A stretch of DNA of 64,000 nt from Sellimonas catena (GTDB lineage Bacteria > Bacillota > Clostridia > Lachnospirales > Lachnospiraceae), in the NCBI RefSeq assembly GCF_045063725.1, contig NZ_CP173695.1. One strand, written 5' to 3'. A program made the position numbers and the translations under genes. Shown piece by piece: positions 25,894 through 34,433 of this stretch; position 1 is the stretch's first letter, and each line of letters starts with the position of its first letter. Below the pieces are notes generated by a model. That model was not told where the DNA came from. It was given only the letters and a program-made list of their open reading frames with translations, and did no database searches.

Positions 25894-28350
25894 TTAACCT
25901 GCTTCAGAAGTCTCCTCTAAGCGGGTTGTCATGATTTTATAGAGGGAATTCTTCGGGAATCTGTCTACAAATGGGATAATGACATTTCCATAGAACAGAA
26001 GTCCTTCACCCTCATTGCTGTTGGTTACATAGGACAGCTGAGTTGGTGAGATATTCAGCTGTTTTGCCAGAATCTGCCTGTCTCCGGAAGCCTGGTTCAG
26101 CATATAAATAAAATCTGAATTTTCAAATATATTCTCGATTTCCCTGGAAGACAGCAAATCCTTAATATTCTGGGTGATGCCCGTTGGAATACCACCCCAT
26201 TTACGGAATCGCTTCCAAATCTCCACGCTGTAGGCTGCAGTTTGTTCTTCTTTTAAGAGAAGATGGAACTCGTCCACATAGTATCTGGTGGATTTATGGG
26301 CAGAACGGTTCATCGTTACCCTGTTCCAAACCTGATCCTGGATGACGAGCATCCCAATCTTTTTCAACTGCTTACCAAGTTCCTTGATATCAAAGCAGAC
26401 AATGCGGTTATTGATATCCACGTTTGTCTGATGGTTAAACACATTCAAAGAACCTGTAACATAGATTTCCAACGAAGTGGCCAGTCGCTGTGCTTCTGGC
26501 TCTTCCTGTTTTCTCAGAAGGTTATATAAATCCTCTAGGATTGGCATCTTCTCCGGTACGGGATTGGCAAGATATTCCTGATAAACCAACCGCACACAAC
26601 GGTCAATGATAGTTTTTTCTACCGGCTCCAGTCCATTCTTTCCTCCAACAATCAGCTCACACAACGACAGAATAAAATCTGCTTTCAATGACAGTGGATT
26701 ATCTTCCTCGGAATAGTTCAGGTTCAGATCCATTGGATTGATATACTGGTCAGATACCGGAGAAACCCGTACCACCTGCCCGTGCAGTGCCTGCACAAGT
26801 GCCGAATATTCGGCTTCTGGATCGCAGACGATGATATCATCTTCTGTGATCAGGAAGCAGTTTGTAATTTCTCTCTTTGCTGAGAAGGACTTACCGGAAC
26901 CTGGTGTACCAAGAATCAGTCCATTCGGGTTCTTCAAACGTTTTCGATCAACCATAATCATGTTGTTGGATAATGCATTCAGTCCATAATAAAGAGCCTC
27001 CCCTTCCTGAAACAGTTCCTGTGTCGTAAACGGCACGAAGATCGCTGTTGAAGATGTGGTAAGCCCTCTCTGAATTTCAATCCGATTGACTCCCAGCGGA
27101 ATACAGGACATGAGTGCTGCTTCCTGCTGATAATCCAGCTGTTTTAAGGAACAGTTATATTTCTGTGCGATTCCCTGCACCTGGAAAATATTGTTATCCA
27201 GCTTCTGACGCTTCTTTGCGGTATTCATTACCAGAACCGTCACAAGGAACATTCTCTCATTTCTGGACTGCAGATCTTCCAGCAGGTTTTTCGCCTCTTC
27301 TCCATAGGTTATAAGGTCCGATGGAAGCACGTCCATATCATAACCGGAACGTACCGCCCGTTTCTGCTCTTCAATCTTCATCTTATCCAGATCTGAAATC
27401 TTACTCTTGATCATCTTGATTGCAGAACTCTGGTCAATGGACTGGATATGAATGTTGACATTGATGCTGTCATCCACATCCAGGAAATCTGCAAGCATCC
27501 GGTCTGTAAGCTCCGGTGCAAGAATCTGCAGGTAACTCACACTTCCCAGCGTTCTTCCCATCAAAAATGTCTGATTCTTGGAAAAGTTAAAGGAAGTCGG
27601 TGCAATAAAATCTTTGGTCTTTAATCCGGTTTCCGGAAGCATCTTATACTGGAACTTAAATGGTTCAATCCGATCCTGGTTGAACACATGATACATAATC
27701 TCCAGCCTTTCCAGACCATTCAGGGAATGTGCCTGTGCTCCCAGGACCTTAAAGTTATTTAAGATATCTGTTTCGACTCTTTCAAGCCTTGGCCTTGCCA
27801 CCTTCAGGCTTTCTGCTTCGATTCCAAAAGTGATATACTTTGTCTTCACCAGACCATTATTTCCCTTGGAAAGCTGATTCTTCAACATGGTACGGTATTC
27901 TTCACGAATGGCATTGAAGTCATCGTTCTGATCCGGAATGTCAATGCTTTTCTCAAATTCTGCCACATCCACCTGCTGATTGATAAAAGACAGCTGCACA
28001 CTGATGGAAGAATCAAAGTAATTTAAGAAATCACAATAATTCTCAAATATCGTAGTCTTATCCTCATTTAAAGCAAGCTGATAGTTGATGTCATAAAACT
28101 GAATCGTCTTGGAGAAAAAGGTCTTTGTCACCTGGCAAATACCATCCTGCAGCATCCGAATATACGGAATACTCTGCTGTGCTGTTGTAGGAATGTTTTT
28201 CTGTTTCCTGCGGTCCCGTTCCTGCTTCTTCCTACGCTTTTCCTGTTCTCTTTCTTTTCTGCTTTTTTTGTTTCTTCTTTCCTGACGGTTTCTTTTTTCC
28301 GCCAGGGACAGACGCTCCTGCTGAGCCTCCTGCTTTGTCTTTTTTGCCAT
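25894..28350 (-). CDS. virB4: VirB4/TraE-type conjugation ATPase
   Basis: An 818-residue cytoplasmic ATPase that energises the type IV secretion channel. Residues 1-60 are extremely basic. Walker A is GTPGSGKSFS near residue 482 and Walker B is YYVDEFHLLL near 692; the C-terminal region has FRKWGGIPTGITQNI, typical of VirB4/TrbE. I prefer the ATG at 28350 (MAKKTKQEA) because AGGAGG lies 9 nt upstream; the frame remains open to a GTG nine bases earlier. The first 119 nt overlap the 3' end of prgI in another frame, an unusually long overlap. Confidence 0.95.
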   Translation of the reverse strand: MAKKTKQEAQQERLSLAEKRNRQERRNKKSRKEREQEKRRKKQERDRRKQKNIPTTAQQSIPYIRMLQDGICQVTKTFFSKTIQFYDINYQLALNEDKTTIFENYCDFLNYFDSSISVQLSFINQQVDVAEFEKSIDIPDQNDDFNAIREEYRTMLKNQLSKGNNGLVKTKYITFGIEAESLKVARPRLERVETDILNNFKVLGAQAHSLNGLERLEIMYHVFNQDRIEPFKFQYKMLPETGLKTKDFIAPTSFNFSKNQTFLMGRTLGSVSYLQILAPELTDRMLADFLDVDDSINVNIHIQSIDQSSAIKMIKSKISDLDKMKIEEQKRAVRSGYDMDVLPSDLITYGEEAKNLLEDLQSRNERMFLVTVLVMNTAKKRQKLDNNIFQVQGIAQKYNCSLKQLDYQQEAALMSCIPLGVNRIEIQRGLTTSSTAIFVPFTTQELFQEGEALYYGLNALSNNMIMVDRKRLKNPNGLILGTPGSGKSFSAKREITNCFLITEDDIIVCDPEAEYSALVQALHGQVVRVSPVSDQYINPMDLNLNYSEEDNPLSLKADFILSLCELIVGGKNGLEPVEKTIIDRCVRLVYQEYLANPVPEKMPILEDLYNLLRKQEEPEAQRLATSLEIYVTGSLNVFNHQTNVDINNRIVCFDIKELGKQLKKIGMLVIQDQVWNRVTMNRSAHKSTRYYVDEFHLLLKEEQTAAYSVEIWKRFRKWGGIPTGITQNIKDLLSSREIENIFENSDFIYMLNQASGDRQILAKQLNISPTQLSYVTNSNEGEGLLFYGNVIIPFVDRFPKNSLYKIMTTRLEETSEAG

Positions 28351-28696
28351 CCGGCACACCCTCCTTTTTTACAAGGGTGGAAATCTCCTGATAAAAATTT
28401 TCTGTCTTATATGGTCTTACTGCCGGACAGATAAACTTCTGTCGAATGATATTTGCCACCACTTTTTCAAAGGGAAGACCGTCTTTTTCATACATTGCCA
28501 TGAAGAAAAACGGAAGCATGATCGTTACCATCAGGATGGCTGCGATACTGGAACCGATTGGTTTTCTCATGAACAGATAAAACGGAATTCCCGCAACTGC
28601 GGCAAGTGAAAAGAAAATCAGCTGCCGCTTTGTCAGATTTAACGCTACTTTTGTTTTGACCTTTGTAAGGTCTTTGGGTACTGGTACATACGCCAT
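28232..28696 (-). CDS. prgI: PrgI family inner-membrane conjugation protein
   Basis: A 154-residue protein. MAYVPVPKDLTKVKTKVALN is the typical start of PrgI proteins, followed by two membrane helices (LIFFSLAAVAGIPFYLF and SIAAILMVTIMLPFFFMAMY) and a cytoplasmic tail. PrgI is a VirB3-like subunit of Gram-positive type IV secretion systems. The last ~40 residues are a Lys/Gly-rich tail encoded by the same DNA that encodes the VirB4 N-terminus. The ATG at 28696 has AAGGAG before it; an upstream extension to 28777 would overlap virB6 and lacks a ribosome site. Confidence 0.88.
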   Translation of the reverse strand: MAYVPVPKDLTKVKTKVALNLTKRQLIFFSLAAVAGIPFYLFMRKPIGSSIAAILMVTIMLPFFFMAMYEKDGLPFEKVVANIIRQKFICPAVRPYKTENFYQEISTLVKKEGVPDGKKDKAGGSAGASVPGGKKKPSGKKKQKKQKRKRTGKA

Positions 28697-28718
28697 GTAT
28701 GTGCTCCTTTCCTGCCCG

Positions 28719-29588
28719 TTAGTGGGCATTGAATATTGATTTGCTAAGGCTTCCGGTCTTGAATAATGAAAATGCAAGAATCACGGTATAAGCCGCTACT
28801 GAAAACATTGCTGCATGAAGGTCACTGGATATGGTCATTGCATTTACTAAAACTGCATAAATTCCCACACAGACCATCATGAAGAATCCCTGAAATGCCA
28901 GTGCGAACAAGCCTTTTAAATAGTTGTTTCCGATATTGCCCCATTCCTTATTGGTCATGGTGGCAAACGGAATTGGTGCTATGGAAGTATAAAGGTAAAT
29001 CTCTATCATTCTTCCGTATAAAATAACGGTTATAATGATCGACAGAATCCGCATGGTAATACTGATCAGCAGCGTTTCCATGGATAACAAGAACAAATCC
29101 CCCAGTTCCATATCTTCCAGTGCATCCACAATCCTTGTGATTGCTTCCGATGCGTCCACTGCTGTGTTTCCGGAAATTACTCCGGCGGCATTGTTGACCA
29201 CATGCTGGCCAACGTCAAAGACCGCCATCGTGATATTGAACGTATTCGTCACCAGATAAATGGCTACATACGCCTTAAAGATCCAGAGGAAAATGTTGTA
29301 AGTCTCAAATTCATGGAAATTGTTTTTCTGCGTTACCATCGTAATCAGTTCATAGCACAGGACAAATGTGATGATCAGTCCCGCAATGGGGACAATCACC
29401 GTTTGGGAAATGTTCTGGATCAGATTGAAGATTCCGGCATTCCATCCCTGCGGTGTCTGTCCCACCTGCCCGGCTATGGTTCCCACCTGCTCATTGACAG
29501 ACGTGAACATGTTATCCAAACAGGACTTGATAAGCCCGATCAGGATATCCTTTATCGCTTCCGTAATTCTCTCAATGATGGTGTTCAT
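28719..29588 (-). CDS. virB6: VirB6/TrbL-like polytopic conjugation protein (CD1112 type)
   Basis: A 289-residue membrane protein with about six hydrophobic segments, beginning with an amphipathic stretch and then VIVPIAGLIITFVLCYELIT. The motif LYTSIAPIPFATMTNKEWG followed by a hydrophobic region is characteristic of the VirB6/TrbL-like proteins of Tn1549-type elements. These form part of the inner-membrane channel. It lies 12 bp after maff2 and 22 bp before prgI, in the standard order. Confidence 0.88.
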   Translation of the reverse strand: MNTIIERITEAIKDILIGLIKSCLDNMFTSVNEQVGTIAGQVGQTPQGWNAGIFNLIQNISQTVIVPIAGLIITFVLCYELITMVTQKNNFHEFETYNIFLWIFKAYVAIYLVTNTFNITMAVFDVGQHVVNNAAGVISGNTAVDASEAITRIVDALEDMELGDLFLLSMETLLISITMRILSIIITVILYGRMIEIYLYTSIAPIPFATMTNKEWGNIGNNYLKGLFALAFQGFFMMVCVGIYAVLVNAMTISSDLHAAMFSVAAYTVILAFSLFKTGSLSKSIFNAH

Positions 29589-29600
29589 CTACCACTCCTC

Positions 29601-29816
29601 TTAAGAGAACAATGTTGCCAGCTGTGGAATCAGGGTAGTTCCCAGCAGCATGATTCCGGCACCAGCCATCAGCTGTTTGATGCCCTGGCTCTTAGCACCG
29701 GGATTGTCGTTTCCATATCCTTCCAGAAGGTTTACGACACCCCACACGCCAAGACCTGCGCCGATTGCGACTACAAGAGTTTTTAAAGTTGTAATTGCAC
29801 TGCTAAAAAATGCCAT
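29601..29816 (-). CDS. Maff2 family small membrane protein
   Basis: A 71-residue protein with two membrane helices around a conserved NLLEGYGNDNPGAKSQGIKQ loop, which identifies the Maff2 family; these are VirB2-like or channel subunits by position and topology, though this has not been shown. I place the start at the third codon of the open frame (MAFFSSAITT) because family members begin there and GGTGA sits at proper distance; an ATG two codons earlier has no room for a ribosome site. Confidence 0.88.
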   Translation of the reverse strand: MAFFSSAITTLKTLVVAIGAGLGVWGVVNLLEGYGNDNPGAKSQGIKQLMAGAGIMLLGTTLIPQLATLFS

Positions 29817-29860
29817 ATACATTCACCAAAACTGACTTCTTTCAGGTGTTTACGGGAACG

Positions 29861-29886
29861 AAAATACACCGACTAAAAAGCCGGTG
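29861..29886 (-). terminator. Attenuator or weak terminator between virD4 and maff2
   Basis: Minus strand: CACCGGC, loop TTTTTA, GTCGGTG then TATTTTC. It probably trims rather than blocks transcription, since the downstream channel genes share direction and function with virD4. Confidence 0.5.
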
Positions 29887-29937
29887 CACCTAATGTCAGT
29901 TATTCCTTTCCTCATTATTTTCTGTTCATTCCCAAGG

Positions 29938-31824
29938 TTACTCCGACAGTTCTACATGAATTACTTCCACCTCTTCTTCAGATTTCGGTGTGTACTGCGG
30001 ATTTAACTCTTTCTCTACTTTGTACCGGTTCTTCTCGTTTTCATCTGCAAGAAGCCGATAGTTTTTGTGTTTCGTGATATCATATTTGTCCGAGAAAAAT
30101 GGTCTGGCCCCACGGATCTGCAGGATACATTTTCCACCATCCATGACTGCAATCTCATCTTCTGTCATCAGCTGTTTGCCTGTTTTCTGGTAATTCAATC
30201 CAAAGGACTTCTGATTGCTCCTCGTTTCCGAAGTGTTATACAGGTCAATGGTTTCCTTACCCAGAAGCTCGCTCATTTCCTTTAAGGTAGTTTTCTCTTT
30301 TCCTCCAAGAAATAGTGTGGTATCACAGTTACCCAGAATAGTATCTGCACTATCCTTATACATTGCCTTTAGCTGACTCTGTGACTGCAAAATAATAGAA
30401 GCAGAGATTTCCCTGCTTCGGATGGTTGCAATCAGCTTGTCAAACTGAGGAATTTGTCCAATATTGGCAAACTCATCAGCAATGACACGCACATGAACTG
30501 GCAGTCTTCCACCATATTCATCATCTGCTTTGTCACAAAGCAGATTGAAAAGCTGTGACTGTAACATGGCAATCACAAAGTTAAATGTTGTATCTGTATC
30601 GGACATAATCAAAAACAAGGCTGTCTTCCTGTCCCCGATCTTATCCAGTTCCATTTCATCATAAGACATGATCTCACGAAGTTCTGCTATATCAAATGGT
30701 GCCAGCCTCGCACCACAGGAAATAAGAATACTTTTGGCTGTTTTGCCAGCCGCCATTTTGTATTTTTTATACTGTCTGACCGCAAAGTGCTGCGGATCTC
30801 TTTCTTCCAGTTCCTGGAACATCATATCCACTGGATTCTGGTAAGTTTCATCCTCTTCACGGGTTTCGCTTTCATTCAAAAGATCCAGAAGGGTATTCAG
30901 ATTCTTTTCCTCTTCATCTCCTTCATACCAGATAAAAGCAATCAATGCCGTGTACAACAGCTTCTCTGCTTTCACCCAAAAATCTTCGGAAGCTTTTTCC
31001 CCTTCGCCTTTGGTATTAACAATAATTGTTGTAACCAGCTTCAGGATATCTTTTTCAGACCGTATATAAGCAAATGGATTGTAATGAAGCGATTTGGAAA
31101 AGTTGATAGTATTCAGAACCTTAATCACATATGGTTCGTGTACCACTTTTCCTGATTTATCTTTCATAATATTTCCATTCTTATCTTTCTTAGGTGGTCC
31201 CTTTGCTAACATCTTCCCGCACTCCTCGATCAGAGTGCCTTTCGGATCTGTAATGACCATGGAACAGTTCATCTGCATGACTGACGGCTTAACGAAAAAT
31301 CGAGTTTTTCCGGAACCACTGCCGCCAATGACCACTATATTTTTATTTCTTGCATACTTTGGCTGTTTAGGTCTACTTTCCATAGTCAATGCTTCTGTTG
31401 CTGTTAATGGAATATTCATCCAGGGATCTTCCGACATATAAGGTTTAATATCCTCAGCGTTTCCCCATCTGGCTGAACCATACTCGATTCCTTTCCGGAG
31501 TTTCTTTGCATCTGACTGTTTCTGCCATACCAGTAATTTCAGAATGACAGCTGCTACAATTCCTGTCAGCATATCACGCCAGTTAAAACTTGGCTGCAAT
31601 CCAGTAAGAATCCTGTCTGCATGTTCCATCGCATATAATAGCTTGTTCCCAATATCTTCTCCCAGACTGTTTCTGTAAAGAAATGATGCCCGATTTGTAT
31701 AAAAAGCAGTTAAGATATATGGGATATTGGTAAGAACCAGTTTCTTTTTATCCAGGGCGGACAGCCTGACCCTGATCTTATTCTTCCATTTTTGCATCAG
31801 ATTTTTACCGATTTGCTTTTTCAT
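29938..31824 (-). CDS. virD4: VirD4-type coupling protein (CD1115 family)
   Basis: A 628-residue type IV coupling protein that brings the relaxase-DNA complex to the channel. Two N-terminal membrane helices (around 28-45 and 85-105) are followed by the ATPase: Walker A VIGGSGSGKTRFFVKP near residue 168 and Walker B RVIADEFANIGQIP near 451. TTLFLGGKEKTTLKEMSELLG is typical of the family. Its ATG overlaps the pcfB stop by 4 nt (ATGA). Confidence 0.95.
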   Translation of the reverse strand: MKKQIGKNLMQKWKNKIRVRLSALDKKKLVLTNIPYILTAFYTNRASFLYRNSLGEDIGNKLLYAMEHADRILTGLQPSFNWRDMLTGIVAAVILKLLVWQKQSDAKKLRKGIEYGSARWGNAEDIKPYMSEDPWMNIPLTATEALTMESRPKQPKYARNKNIVVIGGSGSGKTRFFVKPSVMQMNCSMVITDPKGTLIEECGKMLAKGPPKKDKNGNIMKDKSGKVVHEPYVIKVLNTINFSKSLHYNPFAYIRSEKDILKLVTTIIVNTKGEGEKASEDFWVKAEKLLYTALIAFIWYEGDEEEKNLNTLLDLLNESETREEDETYQNPVDMMFQELEERDPQHFAVRQYKKYKMAAGKTAKSILISCGARLAPFDIAELREIMSYDEMELDKIGDRKTALFLIMSDTDTTFNFVIAMLQSQLFNLLCDKADDEYGGRLPVHVRVIADEFANIGQIPQFDKLIATIRSREISASIILQSQSQLKAMYKDSADTILGNCDTTLFLGGKEKTTLKEMSELLGKETIDLYNTSETRSNQKSFGLNYQKTGKQLMTEDEIAVMDGGKCILQIRGARPFFSDKYDITKHKNYRLLADENEKNRYKVEKELNPQYTPKSEEEVEVIHVELSE

Positions 31825-32312
31825 CGGCTCTGCTCCTGATGCCGGTTCTTTACTTTGTCCTTCGATTTCTTTGGCATCATTGCTCTGTAAGTTGCAAGAC
31901 GCTTGTGAATAGAAGGCTTATTCGCTTTTTGAATCTGTTTCTGGGAAAACTCACGGAAAGCAGCATTGAGGGCATCCTGATCACGTCCTTTAAAAAACAC
32001 CAGATACATCGGTGGATCTTTACTCTTATCTTTTTTCAAAGCATAATTGATCCCGTATTTTCTGGCATAACGTTCAAAGGACTTGATATTCTTATTTGTG
32101 ATCTCGATATTGACCATCCCGGCATTTTGTTTTGCCAGCTCTTTTACCGTGACCTTTCCCTGTTTCGGCTGATTCTTCTTCGCTTTCTTCTCTACCGATT
32201 TCTGCTTCTGATGACGCAGATAAGCAGCAAGAACCTTTTTCAATAAATCTGCTGTTACTTTGGTAGTCCGAATGCAGAACGTGACCGTTTTCTGAGTTAC
32301 CTCTTCCTGCAT
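31821..32312 (-). CDS. pcfB: PcfB family conjugation accessory protein
   Basis: A 163-residue basic protein with the PcfB/DUF3801 core (VNIEITNKNIKSFERYARKY and YLVFFKGRDQDALNAAF). In pCF10 PcfB works with the coupling protein and relaxase at the transfer machine, and the four-base overlap with virD4 fits that. The C-terminus carries PSIHKRLATYRAMMPKK, the IHxxL motif shared with three other ICE proteins. AAGGAGGGAAAATC precedes the ATG. A 9-codon open frame with its own strong ribosome site lies just upstream. Confidence 0.88.
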   Translation of the reverse strand: MQEEVTQKTVTFCIRTTKVTADLLKKVLAAYLRHQKQKSVEKKAKKNQPKQGKVTVKELAKQNAGMVNIEITNKNIKSFERYARKYGINYALKKDKSKDPPMYLVFFKGRDQDALNAAFREFSQKQIQKANKPSIHKRLATYRAMMPKKSKDKVKNRHQEQSR

Positions 32313-32382
32313 GATTTTCCCTCCTTTCAGCGATTTAACTGCTGTCCAGATCTGTAATCATGGCAACCACCTCCTTCATTCT

Positions 32383-33135
32383 TTACTCTTCCTCCGCACA
32401 CAACGCTTTAAAAAATTCTTTTCCTTTTGGTGTAACCAATGTCTGTGAACCAAGATGTCCATTGTTAAAATAGTCTTTTACAATAAACAGATCATTGTTC
32501 TTCTCCACCGCATAGGGTAACAGCGTGCCGGATGGACTCCTATATAGAAATCCTCTATTTAAAAGAAGTTTCACAAATTTTCTTTCTGGAAATTCAATCT
32601 CTTTTGCCGTCGTTCGAATATTGGTGCATTCTCCTGTAATCATGAAATGATCATAATAATCTGCTTTTGGCTGCATATCCTTTACACGATTTTGCAATTC
32701 TCGATTTCGATTGTTTTCTGCCAAAAGTCTCTCGGCAAATTCCAAAAGAAGTTCCGGGTTATCTTTTACCCTGTCTAAAAGATCGGTCTCTAAATATCCG
32801 CCTGTTTTCCTAATAGCCGGAAGTACCTCATCAAATACCCACTTCTCAAAATTCTGTGCTGACTTTAAACGACTTTTTGTAATCAGCCGATATACATCTC
32901 CCTCTGGAATAAAAATCATTGGCTGTACCCCACCTGATGTAAGGACGCCCCGTTTCAGGGCCCCCTTGCAATGAACATTTATCGCATTTCTTGGTTTTGC
33001 ATATCCCAAAGCAAATGCTACATCCATTCCAGAAAATAAAAGTCTGCCTCCATCTTCAATCATACGGATGGAACCAAACTCCGAATTGTGAAACTCTGTG
33101 ATTTTATAATCCGTCTTCTCCATCCTCTTCTCCAT
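32383..33135 (-). CDS. BRO-N / KilA-C phage-type antirepressor protein
   Basis: A 250-residue protein. Residues ~10-115 are a BRO-N domain (GSIRMIEDGGRLLFSGMDVA, then ALGYAKPRNAINVHC and NFEKWVFDEVLPAIRKTGGY) and the C-terminal ~110 residues are a KilA-C domain (ERKFVKLLLNRGFLYRSPSG, VTPKGKEFF). Such proteins are prophage antirepressors or DNA-binding regulators. The ATG at 33135 sits 8 nt after AGGAGG; upstream codons remain open but have no ribosome site. It overlaps the preceding gene by 32 nt. In this element it may relieve repression of transfer, which is inference. Confidence 0.85.
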   Translation of the reverse strand: MEKRMEKTDYKITEFHNSEFGSIRMIEDGGRLLFSGMDVAFALGYAKPRNAINVHCKGALKRGVLTSGGVQPMIFIPEGDVYRLITKSRLKSAQNFEKWVFDEVLPAIRKTGGYLETDLLDRVKDNPELLLEFAERLLAENNRNRELQNRVKDMQPKADYYDHFMITGECTNIRTTAKEIEFPERKFVKLLLNRGFLYRSPSGTLLPYAVEKNNDLFIVKDYFNNGHLGSQTLVTPKGKEFFKALCAEEE

Positions 33136-33553
33136 CCTCTTCTCCTCCTGAACCGGCAAGTAACATCAAACCATTTTCAATGATTGTGCTCCTAATAAAC
33201 TCTGCTACATTCACGGTTAAATAACCAAGATATTCTGCAAGGAAACTACTATATTCCTCTTCTGTCAACAATTCCTCCAGTGCTTCCAAATGAGCTGTCA
33301 CTTTAGAAGTCTGCTTTCCGCCAAGCAGCTTGCCTAATATTTCTGTAAATTCCTCTGTGTCACATGACTCAAACATACATAAGATCATCTCCATTGTTGT
33401 TTCCAAAACTAAACGATCCATTTTCATTTTTGTCAGCTCTTCCATTGTTTTCATGGAAGTCATAAGTGCATCGCTTGTCATATGTTCTGTATTGATTCTT
33501 CCTTCTGAATCAACCAATCCTATTGCAAATAATTCTAAAAAGTATTTTCTCAT
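33104..33553 (-). CDS. Hypothetical acidic ICE protein
   Basis: A 149-residue acidic helical protein that I do not recognise. It begins MRKYFLELFAIGLVDSEGRI after AGGAGGACAAGATTT, so I choose the ATG at 33553 rather than the longer open frame, which would overlap ssb. The end is a Gly/Glu/Asp repeat (GGEEDGEEDGEDGL) encoded by the same bases that hold the ribosome site and start of the BRO gene, implying coupled translation. Confidence 0.7.
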   Translation of the reverse strand: MRKYFLELFAIGLVDSEGRINTEHMTSDALMTSMKTMEELTKMKMDRLVLETTMEMILCMFESCDTEEFTEILGKLLGGKQTSKVTAHLEALEELLTEEEYSSFLAEYLGYLTVNVAEFIRSTIIENGLMLLAGSGGEEDGEEDGEDGL

Positions 33554-33566
33554 AAATCTTGTCCTC

Positions 33567-33977
33567 CTATCGAAATGGCATTTCTTGTTCAAGTTCTTCT
33601 GGTATATCGAATGGAATCTTCCTCTTCTCTGCTGGTTGAAATCCGTCAGATTCTTCTTTTTTTGTTTTGGCTTCTGCAAACTCTACATTATCCATAATGA
33701 CTTCGGTATAATAGGATGCAGTTCCAGTCTGTTCATCTTTGATCTGAGAGATTACCAACTCTCCGGAAAGAGCAATCTTAATTCCTTTTTCAAGATATTT
33801 CTCCACAAATTCTGCATTATTTCCATAAGCTGTGATCATCACTACAAATGCTTTGCTTGTGCGATTTCTTTTTACTACCAGTGGAAACCTAGATACTTTG
33901 GTTTGTCCCTTTTGCGTAGATGTCAGCTTAGTTTCTGGATCTCTGGCAAGTCTACCCATTAAAACAATCGTATTCAT
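33567..33977 (-). CDS. ssb: Single-stranded DNA-binding protein (ICE-encoded)
   Basis: A 136-residue OB-fold protein: NTIVLMGRLARDPETKLTST at the start, then SRFPLVVKRN and YLEKGIKIALSGELV. The C-terminal tip EELEQEMPFR is a diverged form of the acidic DDDIPF tip that recruits partner proteins. ICE-borne SSB coats transferred single strands. It opens the transfer operon, and its leader (to about 34,430) is long and contains hairpins and a candidate small gene. Confidence 0.93.
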   Translation of the reverse strand: MNTIVLMGRLARDPETKLTSTQKGQTKVSRFPLVVKRNRTSKAFVVMITAYGNNAEFVEKYLEKGIKIALSGELVISQIKDEQTGTASYYTEVIMDNVEFAEAKTKKEESDGFQPAEKRKIPFDIPEELEQEMPFR

Positions 33978-34057
33978 TCTTTTTGTCCTCCCTTTCTTCC
34001 TGCAACACCCTTCCCTGGTATTTCAAACAGGATAATAATCTGTGCATTTTCTGCACG

Positions 34058-34087
34058 AAAAAATGAGGAATGGATTCGAACCATTCC
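34058..34087 (-). terminator. Hairpin with T run in the ssb leader
   Basis: Minus strand: GGAATGG, loop TTCGAAT, CCATTCC, then TCAT and six T residues. A second hairpin ACAGGA-GAAA-TCCTGT (34097-34112) lies just before it and GTGCATTTTCTGCAC-type symmetry (34042-34056) just after. Since the only downstream gene is ssb, this looks like a leader terminator that must be overcome to express the transfer genes. Confidence 0.6.
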
Positions 34088-34129
34088 CCACTTGCTACAG
34101 GATTTCTCCTGTAATATAAATAAGAAAAT

Positions 34130-34321
34130 CTAAGTATTCACATTTGGGCTTTGTCTGTACATATACATCTGATCGTTATCATTCCAGATAACCCGGCTGT
34201 AAAAATACAGTCACAGTCTCTGTTTCAGCAGAGGTCCTGTACCCTTCGGTGGTATCATTATTGCTTCGCTCTTCCCGTAGGAGTCTTCGCCTGCACGAGC
34301 CGGATTATCTCCGGTAAGCAT
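34130..34321 (-). pseudogene. Candidate small gene in the ssb leader interrupted by an in-frame TGA
   Basis: From ATG 34321 (preceded by TTGAGGAAC) a frame of 36 codons (MLTGDNPARAGEDSYGKSEA onwards to LLKQRL) reaches TGA at 34211-34213, then continues in the same frame for 26 codons (LYFYSRVIWNDNDQMYMYRQ to NVNT) to TAG. Both halves look like ordinary protein, so a single nonsense change in a 63-residue gene is one reading; a short leader peptide of 36 residues is another; chance is not excluded at this length. I see no selenocysteine machinery. The region also contains several short hairpins (CCGGA-GATAA-TCCGG, CTCTG-CTGAAA-CAGAG, GTTATC-TGGAAT-GATAAC). Confidence 0.4.
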
Positions 34322-34433
34322 GTTCCTCAAGATGTATCAGCTCCTTCAATTGTCAAGGTGCAATCGGAAGAACTGTCTGAACCTCTTTTACGTTTGTGAT
34401 TTTTGGAAATCAGAGGATTTTCAATTTGCCTTC

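Noticed and set aside
34058..34087. tRNA-like T-arm (GGTTCGAATCC)
   Set aside because: No acceptor, D or anticodon arms fit around it; a hairpin with T run (terminator) explains it.
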